Positions 1 to 10,800 of a stretch of DNA of 64,000 bases are shown in pieces; the stretch's first letter is position 1; each line of letters begins with the position of its first letter. The position numbers were made by a program, and so were the translations under genes. This DNA comes from Marthasterias glacialis (lineage: Eukaryota; Echinodermata; Asteroidea; Forcipulatida; Asteriidae). The stretch lies in NCBI GenBank assembly GCA_911728455.2, contig OU452231.1:17689838-17753837 (forward strand). The letters are read 5' to 3'. The notes beneath the pieces were generated by a model. The model saw only the letters and a program-made list of their open reading frames with translations, had not been told where the DNA came from and made no database searches.

Positions 1-172
1 CACACGGGACCTACGGCTTTACGTCCCATCCGAAGGACGCAGCAATAATGGTTAAGTGTCTTGCTTAAGGACACAAGTGTCACGACCGCAGCTCGAACCC
101 ACACTCTGCTGATTAGAAACACCAGACCTTGAGCCCGGTGTTCTTCTCCGCTCGGCCACAACACGCCACGAT
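1..172 (-). mobile_element. tRNA-Leu-derived SINE (family A), cut by window edge
   Basis: Read on the minus strand, this runs from a tRNA-like head (GGCCGAGC near 165), through a segment with CAGCAGAGTG and a B box (GGTTCGAGC), to the core ACACTTGTGTCCTTAAGCAA and a stretch ending CCGTAGGTCCCGTG at the window edge. The same order of segments occurs on the plus strand at 6975-7325 and 11977-12358. The 3' half lies outside the window. Confidence 0.75.
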
Positions 173-305
173 GTCCCTCACCCCTGTTACAGAAAAACAC
201 TGTATACTATATTCTATATATCACCGTGATTGAATTAGCGGTCAAGTTGATTATTTTGAATACATGCTTAGCAAAGAAACCTTGTCATGACAGCAAGCAA
301 AGTAC

Positions 306-1207
306 CTTTTTATGTGTACTACTCTTGGAACTGTTATGCTCTTCGCTGTCGTCTCTGTCCTCAGTTGTTGCAGCATTCTGGGACTGGTCACTCTGGCTTT
401 CAGAGATAAGTAACGCCATGATGATGTCATCAATTTCCTTCTTCCTGCATGTACAACAACAAAAAAGATGAGAAGAAAACCCAAATTCAATAAACCTTTA
501 TTGAGCTGTTGCCACTTTTGTCAGGTTCCCTGTATCACAATTATTAAGTGTTGATCATTGCACACATGTTGTAACCAATACAACTGCAATTTAGAAGGGC
601 TGATTAATCCCTGGACACAAATGTAGATTTCTAAAACTATTTTAATTGCTTCAGATGTTTTTTGTTGTTTTTGTTTTTGTTTTGTTCTTTTCACACTTGG
701 TAACACTGTGATAATTCTTTATTCGGATTTGTTTTCAAAAAAGTTGGAAATCTGATTAAGTCGGAAGAATATCGTGCCTGTTGCAGGCTGGCATACATGT
801 AGTTTTATCATTCCAAACCACAGTAGATGATATTGAGTGGTCAGACAGTAGGAGGGTTGACTGTGTACTGTGTGAATGCATTCACCACATGATATCACAT
901 TGCAGACTTGCATAGTTTATCTATCATTCCAAAGCACAGTGGATGATATTGAATGGTCAGAGCGTAGGAGGGTTAAATTGTTGTTGATGTTCAACCTTAG
1001 AAAATAAGTCTAAAATGTAGAGGTGGGATTTGAACCCTGGAGGAGTATGCAAAGGATCACAATATCAACTTGCTCTCTCAACCTTCTTAAGTACGTTAAG
1101 CAAGGGGAACTTTTACCTTTTTGAGAGGTCTGTCTTAAATTCTTCCTCAAGCTGTTCTCTGATTTTCTTGGAGGACAGCTTCGCCAAATCTGACCCTCGA
1201 ACAATCT
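306..1207 (-). CDS. DEK C-terminal (DEK_C) domain protein, partial, two exons seen
   Basis: Two minus-strand exons join in frame: 1207-1117 (91 nt; acceptor CAG at 1210-1208, donor GTAAAA from 1116) and 444-306 (139 nt; acceptor CAG at 447-445, donor GTACTT from 305). The split codon across the intron is AG+G (Arg). The joined peptide contains IVRGSDLAKLSSKKIREQLE followed by an acidic stretch, DLSKR, then KKEIDDIIMALL. This is the pattern of the DEK_C fold (GADL...VRKQLE..F..DL..RK..I), a small helical domain in chromatin proteins and ahead of SWIB domains. After it comes an acidic, Ser-rich linker (DRDDSEEHNSSKSS) ending THKK. The second exon ends in phase 0 and the gene continues past the left edge, so the full domain set is unknown. 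A SWIB/UAF30-like or other chromatin protein is plausible but not shown. The first coding exon (ending in phase 1) was not identified with confidence. Nuclear location is inferred from the family. Confidence 0.7.
445..1116 (-). repeat. Intron with tandem duplication of 116-bp period
   Basis: This intron separates the two DEK_C exons. It contains two diverged head-to-tail copies of one unit: the block starting ATCATTCCAAACCACAG at 807 recurs at 923 (ATCATTCCAAAGCACAG), and both run into GGTCAGA..GTAGGAGGGTT. At 1015-1085 the minus strand has a tRNA-like B box (GGTTCAAATCC), suggesting the head of a degraded SINE. Nothing else stands out. Confidence 0.6.
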
Positions 1208-2974
1208 CTGCAAAAAGATCATTAACAAACATCTGACATGACTTCTGTGGCCATATTGCATCGGCGATCAAAAGGTCCTATTCGCTCATTGGGAATAGTG
1301 TTTCCCATTCAACAGTTAGGATCATCCTTGTTCCCAATATTTTTGAGCATTACAGCGCCGCTGCTAAAACAAAAGAGCACCTGTGCAAAAGGTTGTAATC
1401 ACCACACCCTGCGTATTGCATCGTTCTACCTATTCTAAGCTATTCGCGCATCAAGTTTGCTTGAAGATAAATTTGTTATCATGCATGCGTGCAGTACGCA
1501 AAAATATAGCCCATCTGTGTCTACGTGGAGTCGTCCACGTTGTTTATAAGGGGTATTTAAAATTTTCAGAGTATGAGGTGATTGAGTAACCGTTTCTATT
1601 TGGATATTTTGTTACGACAAGGATCTATGTGTCAGTTATATAAAACAAATATTGAGTGGCTTTAATTCGTGAAATGGGAGGAATATTATTGCTCGGTAAA
1701 ACTTTGACTGTTTCATTTCACTCAGCTTCGCCTCTTGAAATTTTACCTTGCGCTAATATTCCTCACATTGTGCTCTGAGCCACTCAATATTTGTATAATA
1801 TCCAATCCAGATACAACCATTTAGTTTGAAAGATGATCAAGTTGGGGCGAAATATAGCAACACCTGGTACCTTTTATTCGTCCATGGAATATTTCACTCA
1901 TGATTTCTTTGATTGTATTTCAGTAAACAACAAGTCTGCAAAAGAAAACAAACAACAACATTATGTTTTAATTAAAGAAAAATGTTCACCTCCACAATAT
2001 TAACTGATAATAATAAAATATCTGGCAATAGCGTTTACATCTTATGTCAGAGGGCAAACAATGAGAATAAAAGTTTTTTAAGTTTCTTTCAGTTCATGAG
2101 CCCAAAATTTTGTTGGCCTGGAATTGTCCTTAAATTAACCAAGGTCCTCCAGACACTTAACACACGACAAACTTGGACTCTCAGGAAATGTATGCTTGGC
2201 CCCAAGCTGAGATTCAGCAGTTTGTGCTGGTACTTACCTAAAAATAATTAACATCAGTCAAACTATTATCTCATTGGGTGAATCTGATTTGGGTGAATTT
2301 TTTGGGCTTCACTTTTTCAAGAGTGTGGCCAGTTACTGAGTCCTCCACAGCAAACTGGTTAATGTTAGGTCAATTTTTGTGCTAACTATAGCCTCACATT
2401 CCTACTACTATTAGGCCACCAACTTTCACTTTTACCACAATTTTCATTGTGTTACGTCATTCGTTTGCTTGCTAAGTAAAGTAACAGTCATGACAGGGGT
2501 TTGTCTCTCTGGCCCCACGAGACACGGCACCGGCTTTACGGGATATGCCCCAAGGTTTACGTTTCGCTAGCTCCCACGCTGGTGCGCCATGAGACGCACT
2601 TCGGTTGCACGGACTCTCTGAATGCGAATATTACGTTCGATTTTTTATCATTATTTACAAATTGTATCAATAATCTGAATACATAAGTCTTTTTTGTCAA
2701 ATATTAGTAATAATTGTTAAAAAAGGGTTTAAATTTGGTTCAGTAATTTACTTTTATTCGGCTGGAAGTAAAACTAACTCCAAAGATCACGTGATTTATC
2801 CGAACCACTTTTTTGGTTCGGATAAATCGTTTTTTGAAAAATGCTCGAAAACGGCAAAATTTGATGGTTTCTTTTAGGAACCGTTCTTCTCCATTCCTGA
2901 AAGACCTTTGAAGTCATATGTTAGCCTATTTTGTAGCCCAAATAGCCCAACGAAGCCGGTGTGCACCTTTAAGC
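1208..2974. other. Intronic stretch, no coding signal
   Basis: This is the proximal part of the long first intron of the minus-strand gene. I see no conserved reading frame. It contains the 150-bp foldback listed separately (1645-1794). The block 2500-2630 is GC-richer than its surroundings but gives no recognisable product on either strand. Confidence 0.5.
1645..1794. repeat. Foldback (MITE-like) element, about 150 bp
   Basis: The ends ACAAATATTGAGTGGC and GCCACTCAATATTTGT are a 16-bp inverted repeat. Internal segments also pair: GAGGAATATTA with TAATATTCCTC, GGTAAAACTT with an AAATTTTACC-type block, and a TTTCATTTCACTCAGC segment near the centre. No coding capacity. This is the structure of a small non-autonomous DNA transposon. 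Confidence 0.7.
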
Positions 2975-3245
2975 AGTACGAGTTACTGGACCCTACAATG
3001 CTTTTTTGACATTTTGGACATTATCTGCGGATATGTAGGGTCTGAGTGAACTCCATTCAAAACTTGGTACTTGTGTACATTTGTACACAGGTACACAGGT
3101 GGATTGCATTTCCAATTTGCGCAAATTTGCGCAATTTCAGGAACACGCACAACATGACCCAGTCTATTGTGCGCAATCCTAACTGGGGCGCTGAACTCCT
3201 TTTTGGGGATTTTGATATTATCGGTCATACTAGTGCCCCAGGGAC
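2975..3245. repeat. Diverged relative of the 4289-4408 foldback element
   Basis: Around 3175-3230 the sequence CTAACTGGGGCGCTGAACTCC followed by a T-run, then GATTTTGATATTATC, closely matches one arm of the hairpin at 4289-4408 (ACTGGGGCGCTGTACTCC...GATTTTGACATTATC). A more diverged copy of the same words occurs around 2980-3030 (GTTACTGG...TTTTGACATTTTGGACATTATC). The two may be the opposite ends of an older element. Confidence 0.45.
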
Positions 3246-3393
3246 ACCTTGTAGATGAAATGCTGATGGGCTATTTGCTACGATTTTTCACACAAAATTG
3301 CCAAAAATGACAGCAAGGACATGCCAAATAGCTTGAAAATCACCTCCTGGCTTCTCCAGATCTCCATGCCAACTCACCTGATGGGTTGGCAGT

Positions 3394-3959
3394 GACCGAC
3401 TCAGATTTTGCTTATTTTTTTATCTAAACAATCCTCTATGGGTGCAATGAACAAACACAAAATTTTGGATTCCTACTCCTTGCCGTTTCTGAGATATGGA
3501 CCCCTAAAAAATTAAGCCCCGCCCATTCTAATTGATTTTTGTGGATCCGTTTGGAAAAATGCCAGAAACGCCTTTTTCAAGTGGTTATTTCATAAGGAGT
3601 TGAGAAACCAACTTTTTTTTTTTTTACACAAATACACTTGATAATAAGTGTTTTGGGGAAAAATTGTGAAATTTGTCAGTAATGTCAGGCACATTATGAA
3701 ATAACCACTTGAAAAGGCATTTTTTGGCATTTTCCAAGCGGACCCATTTTCGAACTGTGTAACAATTGGTAACAATATATCTTATCTCAATTTGGAGATA
3801 TAGGCTTCCGAAAAAGCCAAAAATCACAAAAATCAATTAGAAGGGGCGGGGCTTAATTTTTTAGGGGTCCCTGGTGTAGGAATCTAAAAATTTGTGTTTG
3901 TTCGTTGCACCCATAGAGGATTGTTTAAAAAAAAAAAAAGCAAAATCTGAATCGGTCAG
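3394..3959. repeat. Large inverted repeat (arms about 200 and 264 bp)
   Basis: The left arm (3394-3593) and the right arm (about 3696-3959) are reverse complements. Shared words, in order, include GACCGAcTCAGATTTTGCTT, AACAATCCTCTATGGGTGCA, GACCCCTAAAAAATTAAGCC, TCTAATTGATTTTTGTG and CAAGTGGTTATTTCAT. The right arm has about 65 extra bases between its outer and inner parts, so the left arm has lost sequence or the right arm gained it. The spacer is about 100 bp. No open frame codes for a recognisable transposase, so this is a foldback or MITE-type element. Confidence 0.8.
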
Positions 3960-4007
3960 CTACCAAACTTTTCAGAATTTTAGGTGATTTGGCACAAAGA
4001 ATGACCC

Positions 4008-4443
4008 TTGAAATATTTCTGCCTGAAGTGTTATAATTTTTAAATTAAAATAAAAAATGAAATAAGATCCAAAATTAGTTTTTGTCTCAGTGAGACGAAA
4101 ACTCTGCCTAAAGAATGCGTACAAAAATGCTGAATGCATTAATAGTAATAGTATTAGTAAATACCGTTTTCTCGCAAACGGAACAACGAAACGAGCTGAC
4201 ATTTTCACAGGATGGTTTTATTAAAATATTCGTAATTATCTTGATTAGAAGCCTGTCATGCCTGTACCATGTGTACAGTCAGTTTACCTAGACCCAGTAA
4301 CTGTGGCGCTGTACTCCTTTTTTTGAGATTTTGACATTATCTGTCGCACGACAGATAATGTCAAAATCTCAAAAAAGGAGTACAGCGCCCCAGTTACTAG
4401 GTCTACACTTTACCAATGCAATGTTGAGCTGGCGGGGGCTTTA
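4008..4443 (-). mobile_element. TIR element (family D), truncated copy with an insertion
   Basis: In reverse orientation this matches the intact element at 45139-45509. Shared landmarks are TTGAAATATTTCTGCCTGAAG, the 25-bp palindrome at 4078-4102 centred on CTCAGTGAG, CTCTGCCTA..GAATGCGTAC, ACCGTTTTCTCGCAAA, and the terminal repeat CAATGTTGAGCTG..GGGGCTTTA at its right end. The opposite terminal repeat is missing, so the copy is truncated near 4008. It is interrupted by the foldback element at 4289-4408. Confidence 0.8.
4289..4408. mobile_element. Near-perfect hairpin foldback element inserted in family D copy
   Basis: The arms are 4289-4346 and 4349-4405 with a two-base loop (CA at 4347-4348). 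They differ at two positions plus one T-run length change. They carry CAGTAACT, GGCGCTGTACTCC, GAGATTTTGACATTATCTG. The element is flanked by TTTACC on both sides (4283-4288 and 4409-4414). The related copy at 45 kb has this sequence only once, at the matching site (45161-45166, minus strand), so TTTACC is a 6-bp target-site duplication and the 45-kb copy is the unoccupied site. Confidence 0.85.
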
Positions 4444-4514
4444 CCCCCAGTTATGCTCTCTCTTATCTATCTGATAATTAAACTTTTAAAACAAGATAAA
4501 AAAAATATACTTAC

Positions 4515-4700
4515 CAGACAGCTTAGTTGAGAGCTCACAGGTTTTGCTTCTGTGGCACAATGAACAAATCTAAAGTAAAAAATAAACAACAAAAATCAAA
4601 ACGCGGCTCACCACACATTTTCTGTCATGTTTCTTGTTTATGTTGTTCGTATACGTTAAACACCTACACTAGCATGGTGCACTTTACTCTTTGTATTCGA
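4515..4700 (-). other. Candidate 5' exon region of the minus-strand DEK_C gene
   Basis: On the minus strand a near-perfect donor (CTG then GTAAGT) lies at 4515/4514. A second one at 4612/4611 (GTG then GTGAGC) would close a tiny exon with an ATG at 4618 and leave phase 1, which matches the phase needed by the exon at 1207-1117. Either could be the 5' exon of the minus-strand gene. The protein start this would give (two residues before the conserved IVRGSDL segment) is unusually short for the domain, so the coding reading is weak. Transcript data would settle it. Confidence 0.25.
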
Positions 4701-4891
4701 ATCAGTCAGTGAGAGTCTGGGGATTTAAATTGGGGATTTGCGCAGAGTATCCGAAAAAAATAGTTCGACCACGAGAGGGCGGTATCTGTCCTTTTGGATG
4801 GAGTTGGAGTGTAACAAAAAAACGTCAAGGAGGAGGGCGTAATCTTGTTTACAATCTGAATCAATTCAGCGGAAAGGGACCATAAATTATA
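4701..4891 (+). promoter_or_regulatory. Divergent promoter region and 5' UTR of SFXN5
   Basis: Less than 400 bp separates the putative 5' end of the minus-strand DEK_C gene from the SFXN5 start codon, so the interval probably serves both genes. At 4769-4782 the sequence CCACGAGAGGGCGG closely fits the CTCF core consensus. No TATA box at a sensible position was seen. The assignment rests on position and this one motif. Confidence 0.4.
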
Positions 4892-7800
4892 ATGTCGGCA
4901 AATACTGCTCAACTGCAAGGCGAAGAGTGGCCTGAATTTCAGCTAAATGCTTCCCGATTTAACCAGGTGATACTTGTTTTACCCATACCCATACACTGAT
5001 TGCTGAATCTGATGTGTTACATCATATTCATAGAGCAAGGTCAAGGACTCGCTCTAAATAGATTACATAAACTTCGGCCTTAGCCTTAAACTTTATGCAC
5101 TGTCTGACTGTAGGCCCTATACTCAGTACGGTATGTAAAGTCCTACCTATTTTATGATCATTGGTCATCGCAAATATCGTTTGATGACTGAGTATTGACA
5201 GGACCATTCAATCTAAGGATTACCAATCAATCTAAACGGTTTCATCATGGTTGCATTTTTGTATTGCTTTTTATCTACTTTTAGGAAAACTTTACTGGAA
5301 GATATCGACATTTCTTGGATGTCATTGACCCGAGAACACTCTTCGTCTCCAAGGTAAAACTCATCAGAACACAGATTATATACACCAATTCAATAGTTTG
5401 TTGTTTACCTCATTTCAATTTAATACGTGATAATATGGTTGATAACAGGCTAATTTGAAAACTGTTCAATATTGAACGCTGAAGGGCGAGTATGTTTATC
5501 TGTAAAGAATTCAATAAAACCTGCTGCCAATTGTGATAATTAATCTTTTTTTTCTGGAACAAGAGATTGGTAAAGGCTTGAAGTTCCCAGGGTCTGTGAA
5601 TTACCAATACTTTCTTCCAGAAACCAAAAGGCCCTAATGTACTTTTGGTTATTTCTCTAGAATCAAAGTCCAGCTACCCGAAGAGGTTTTCCCCAAATTA
5701 TTAATAATTGTGACTGATATTTGATTTGTCTACCCCCATTTTAGAAGCAACTCAACGATGCAGTGACACTCCTAGACCAATTCAAGAGTGGCAGTTTGCC
5801 AGAAGGCATCACAAATAAGCAACTATGGGAAGCTCAGAAGATCAAACAGGTTTGCGGCTGTTTGTTTTTAACCTTTAAGCTTTTCAGTGAGGACATTTTT
5901 TTAATGTTTAACTTCATTATTATTTTGATATATTTTGGGTAACGGAACAAAATATGAGCTTACTGGATCACTTTAGACAAAGGTTGGAACCTGAGGAAAT
6001 CTGTCACCAAGGATGTTTGTTATGAATCTGAAACACTGTCAAAAAAGTAAACCCTCCACATTTTATGTTTGTGCTGTCTCTGGAAACTGTAGTACTTAAC
6101 CAGTTTGCTTCGGAATTAAAAACCTTTATCACGTTACCGGTGTGGGATTATTTTCAGTCAAAAAAGTAATTTTATTTTCTAGCCATTAATAATTTGTTAT
6201 GTCAATGAAACTCAGTTTGAACACCCATATAAAGACGTTTTCTCGTGATTTGTACAGATTTAATGGGTTGTATTTTTTTCCCATCGTGTTTCTGAAGCAC
6301 AGTCAGACCGTCGGAAAGCCTTTATGTAACTGCCGAAAATCGACCCATGCCAGTCGAGCATACAGCATCCCAGATGAAAGGCCCCATGGCAATGCAGTAC
6401 AATCTATCTTTACAAAATCTTGGCTGGTATGTGAAAGGAACAGGTCTTCTGATCAAACAATTATTCTGTCTCCTTTTTCAGGCAATTATCCATCCGGACA
6501 CTGGTCAGAAAATCTTCATGCCGTTCCGAATGTCAGGTATGTGAGATGGTAGATGTAGACACTAAAGGGTAACTACTAGCCAGGAGAATTTTAAAAACAG
6601 GACAATATAGCACACTACATTAGTCCGAGTAGCGCTCGTTTGTAGTGTTGTACACCACCGCAGCTACGGCCGCCGCAAGCGTGCGCGCACGATGCAGCAG
6701 TAGCGCGCCAGCACGCATATCTACCAATCAGCATGTAGGATTCACAGTGCCTGTGTGTCGACGCACGTGTGCGGCGGCCACAGCTGCGGTGGTAAACGTG
6801 TAAACGCCCATGAAAGAGCTGCTCAGATTGGTCTATAGGCTTACAAATGAAATTGAAAAACCATGGAGCTGCTTTTCAAGTGCAATGCAACAAAATAATA
6901 ACAACATGCACAACCACAGAAGGAAACGGGGGGATAAAACATGATTAGATGGTTAACAAGCTTCTCAGGTGGCATGTCATGGCTGAGCAGTCTAGTGCAC
7001 TAGACTCAAGCTCTGGTGTTTCTGATCAGCAGAGTGTCGGTTCGAGTCTCAGTCTTGACACTTGTGTCCTTAAGCAAGACGCTTAACCATTATTGCTCTC
7101 AGCTTTGTGTAATGCACGTAAAAGATCCCAGCAACACTTATTGTTAAGAGAAGGGGTTCACCCCAATGTTTCTGGCATGTTGGCTGCAAATTGCACAGCA
7201 TCACTTTGTAAACCCTTACAAAGTGTTAATACAAAACGGTCTCATCATTCAAAAACTGAACATGCCTGTCTTAAACATAAGCGCTTTGAAACGTCTGTAG
7301 ATAAAGCGCTATGATTATTATTATTTCCAACGTGATATCTCATCTACCCGAACATATTAACCATTTCCATATTAAAACAAACCAATCCAGTCATTTAGAA
7401 ATCTAACAACAGTCACTTTGCTGTTCCTCACAGGGTTTGTCCCATTCGGTACGCCCTCTGTTGTTGGAATGTTGCTCCCAAACCCAACTGTAACTTCGAC
7501 AATCTTCTGGCAGGTACGAGTTGCTGGTTACATATATATATAAAAAAAATGTATAAAAAAAAAAGAGTTTGTAGTCTTGAATTTGATGCAGCACTGTTTT
7601 GAGTAAAAACAAGGAGTTACCAATGATTTGGATTCTATTACTCACTGCATTGTGTTAGGTAGATGGGTGTCTCAGTGTATTTTGGGCATAGACAGGTAAT
7701 GCAAGTGAACATTAAGCCATTTTGCAAGTCAAATTTATTTGAATATTGTCTGGTACAATGACTTCCTTAGTCACAAGTTACAGCTTAAATTTGAATTCCT

Positions 7801-10800
7801 CAGACTATAGAGATCGTTGTTATGTCAAATGATTCGGGACAAGCTTGTACAGCAACCTCCAGATCAGCAAACCCTGGTACCACTGCGCCATATACATTCA
7901 TTCAAAATTGTGTATGGGTGCTTGCCTTCTCTTACAAAACTACGCAAAAGCTCGCCCCAAATCATGTGACATAGCAACTGTCTGTATAGTCTGAGGAATT
8001 CAAATTTAAGCCCCAACTTGTGACTAAGCAAGTCATTGTACCGACATTATTTAAATGTAACTCGCAAATGCCTTATTTAAACATGCTGTTTTTAAAATAT
8101 CCAGCAGATTTGGACACTCTTTATCCTGTCTAACACATTGATGAACCCACAAGATGCATATCAACCACGCACTGTACATTTTTAAACTCCGCAATGCACT
8201 GGTCAATAGTTTCATTACTTATTATTCAAATTCAATTCACCATTTACACCCAAGATCAAACTGTATCAGATACAATGATCGGTGGGCTTCTTGTTGGTAT
8301 CTCTAACGTCACTAAAGTGAAATATTATGCTGTATTTTTTTTTCTCTGATCCTCTTTATGCAGTGGTTCAATCAGAGTCATAATGCGTGCTTCAACTATG
8401 CAAACCGCAATGCTACAAAGGTATGAACCAAGGTGGTCTTTTACCGTACTAGTCGTGTTGCCTATGTGAGAGAAATCTGGAGAGCAAAGGGGTTGAACAT
8501 GGCAAAGGGGTCAAATTATGTTTAATTATGGGACCATTTCAGCACGTGGTCGCACATCTGACACAAGCTCCGCTAATCAAATGCAACCATGTGATTTCTC
8601 AGGATTTTCTCAAAATCTCCTTAAGCCTTCAAATCTTCTTTAAAAGAAGTAAAGCAGTCACCAAAGGGAGAAAGAAGTAGTCCATATTGTGTCCAAACCT
8701 GTAGTTTTGTATTCCTGGCGATGCACAGAGTCTGTAAACCTCCTGAATTGTAGAATTTGGGAGGTACAGGGTCTAAAAATAAAGGGGGGAGTTTTTGCAA
8801 ACATCAACTTTCATCTCTGCAAATGACAAGGATCTTGCGGTTTATTTATGAACCAATCATTCTCAACCAGTGAAGTTGAGATGATATTGTACCATGACAG
8901 CTTCTTTAAATGATGAGATTAGCTTTGACTTTTAATGTACTAAGAATATGATTGTTTTTTTGTGTTGTGATTCAGATGACATCTACCAGTCAGTTTGTGG
9001 TGGGCTATGTAGGAGCTGTTACCAGTGCTTGTTCAATAGCAGTGAGTCTGGGGTGTGAAGAAAGTCCATAACTAACATCTAACAGTAGCATTAGTTTCAT
9101 GTTTTGTATCATGAAAGATATTTTTTAATTTAATTTTTTTTATTTTTTTATTCATACAACTCATTCACTTATTAAAATGATAGAGTTGCCATTTTGACAT
9201 TGAATGATTATTGCTTATGACATTGAGTGACCATTGATTTAGACGCTGAATGACCATTCCTTATTGACATTGAGAGACCATTGGGTAGGACGATATGTTC
9301 GGACATTGAATGACCATTGGGTAGGACGATATGTTAGGACGTTGAGCATTGCTTATGACTATTGGTTCGGACATTGAGTGACCATTGGTTCGGACATTGA
9401 GTGACCATTGGTTCGGACATTGAGTGACCATTGGTTCGGACATTGAGTGACCATTGGTTCGGACATTGAGTGACCATTGGTTCGGACATTGAGTGACCAT
9501 TGGTTCAGACATTGAGTGACCATCCGTTCGGACATCGAGTGACCATTGCTTCGGACATTTTGTGATTCATGTTTAATATATTAGTCCAGTTGTTATTAGG
9601 GTTAGCATTTATTAGGGAATGGGGAGGAAGGGTTGGGTTAAATATGAAAGACGAACCTTTCTGACTGCCTTTTTTTCATCCCTAAACACAATGCTTAGTT
9701 CTGTATATTGCTTGCCTTATACAATTACTTCATATGCCCGTCTTCTTTCCTGGTATTCTGTTTTCAGGCAGGTTTGAGTGTACTACTAAAACGAGCCACG
9801 TCATTTAGTCCCACTACAAGAATGGTTATACAGAGATTTGTCCCCTTCCCAGCAGTTGGTGAGTGTTTGCACTTTTTCACTCCATACTTCAACCATTGCC
9901 GATCCTTTGTAAGCAAAACACTTACTCATATCCCCATCAGCTTTTCTTTGAGGCCCCCCTGCAAAAATGCAACACAGTTGAAATGAAAACCCTGCTAAAT
10001 GCAACAAAACACAACATGGTTGAAAAAACACCTTGCACTTTGAGTTTGAAATTAACCCATGACCTGCAATATCCTCTAGCAGATGTCTTGACAGCTAAAT
10101 CACTGACCTTGCTGTGTGATGAGATGCTAATCCTAGTTTCTGTTAAGAAAATTGCTACATTATTTGACCATGTGCACATGAAGTCATTTGAGTAGGGCGC
10201 CCTCGGCTGGAGGTCAAAAGAAGGTTGCTCACTGGCCCATCATGTGCGCCGTGCGTACAAAGATGTGCGCTTTCCATTATTTACCTTATGCACATGAAGT
10301 CATTTGAGTAGGGCGCCCTCAGCTGGAGGTCAAAAGAAGGTTGCTCATTGGCCCATCATGTGCGCCGTGTGTACAAAGATGTGCGCTTTCCATCGTTACA
10401 TCTTCGTTTTACCTCTTAAGATGGCGGCGTGACGAAGTCACTGCATAAGGTCTATTCTCAGCAAATGAAATTTGCTGCCTCTGATCTGAGTTATAAAAAG
10501 ATCAAGTGAGATATAACTTGCTATTATATTATGATATATTTTTTGTTCAATCCGGAATAGCGTCGGCTAATGTGTGCAATGTGACACTGATGAGGTTCTC
10601 AGAGCTGTCTGAAGGTATTAATGTAATTGACTCCAAGGGAAATGTTGTTGGGAGCTCAAAGATTGCAGCCAAAATGGTAAGGAATGATGTAGGGACCCAT
10701 TATTTTTACAGTTGATGTGGACAAACATATAGGTTTGGAATCATTTTCAATGTTGATTGCAGAATGGCATGAATTTTGATTGACTTGCATGGGTGGTGCG

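Noticed and set aside
6199..6552. 117-codon open frame overlapping SFXN5 exon 4
   Set aside because: Wrong frame relative to the conserved [19 protein letters not shown] exon, and the translation resembles nothing.
9261..9512. 83-codon repetitive open frame on the minus strand, or a CRISPR-like array
   Set aside because: It is simply the 23-bp minisatellite read in rotating frames. There are no unique spacers between units and the DNA is an animal intron.
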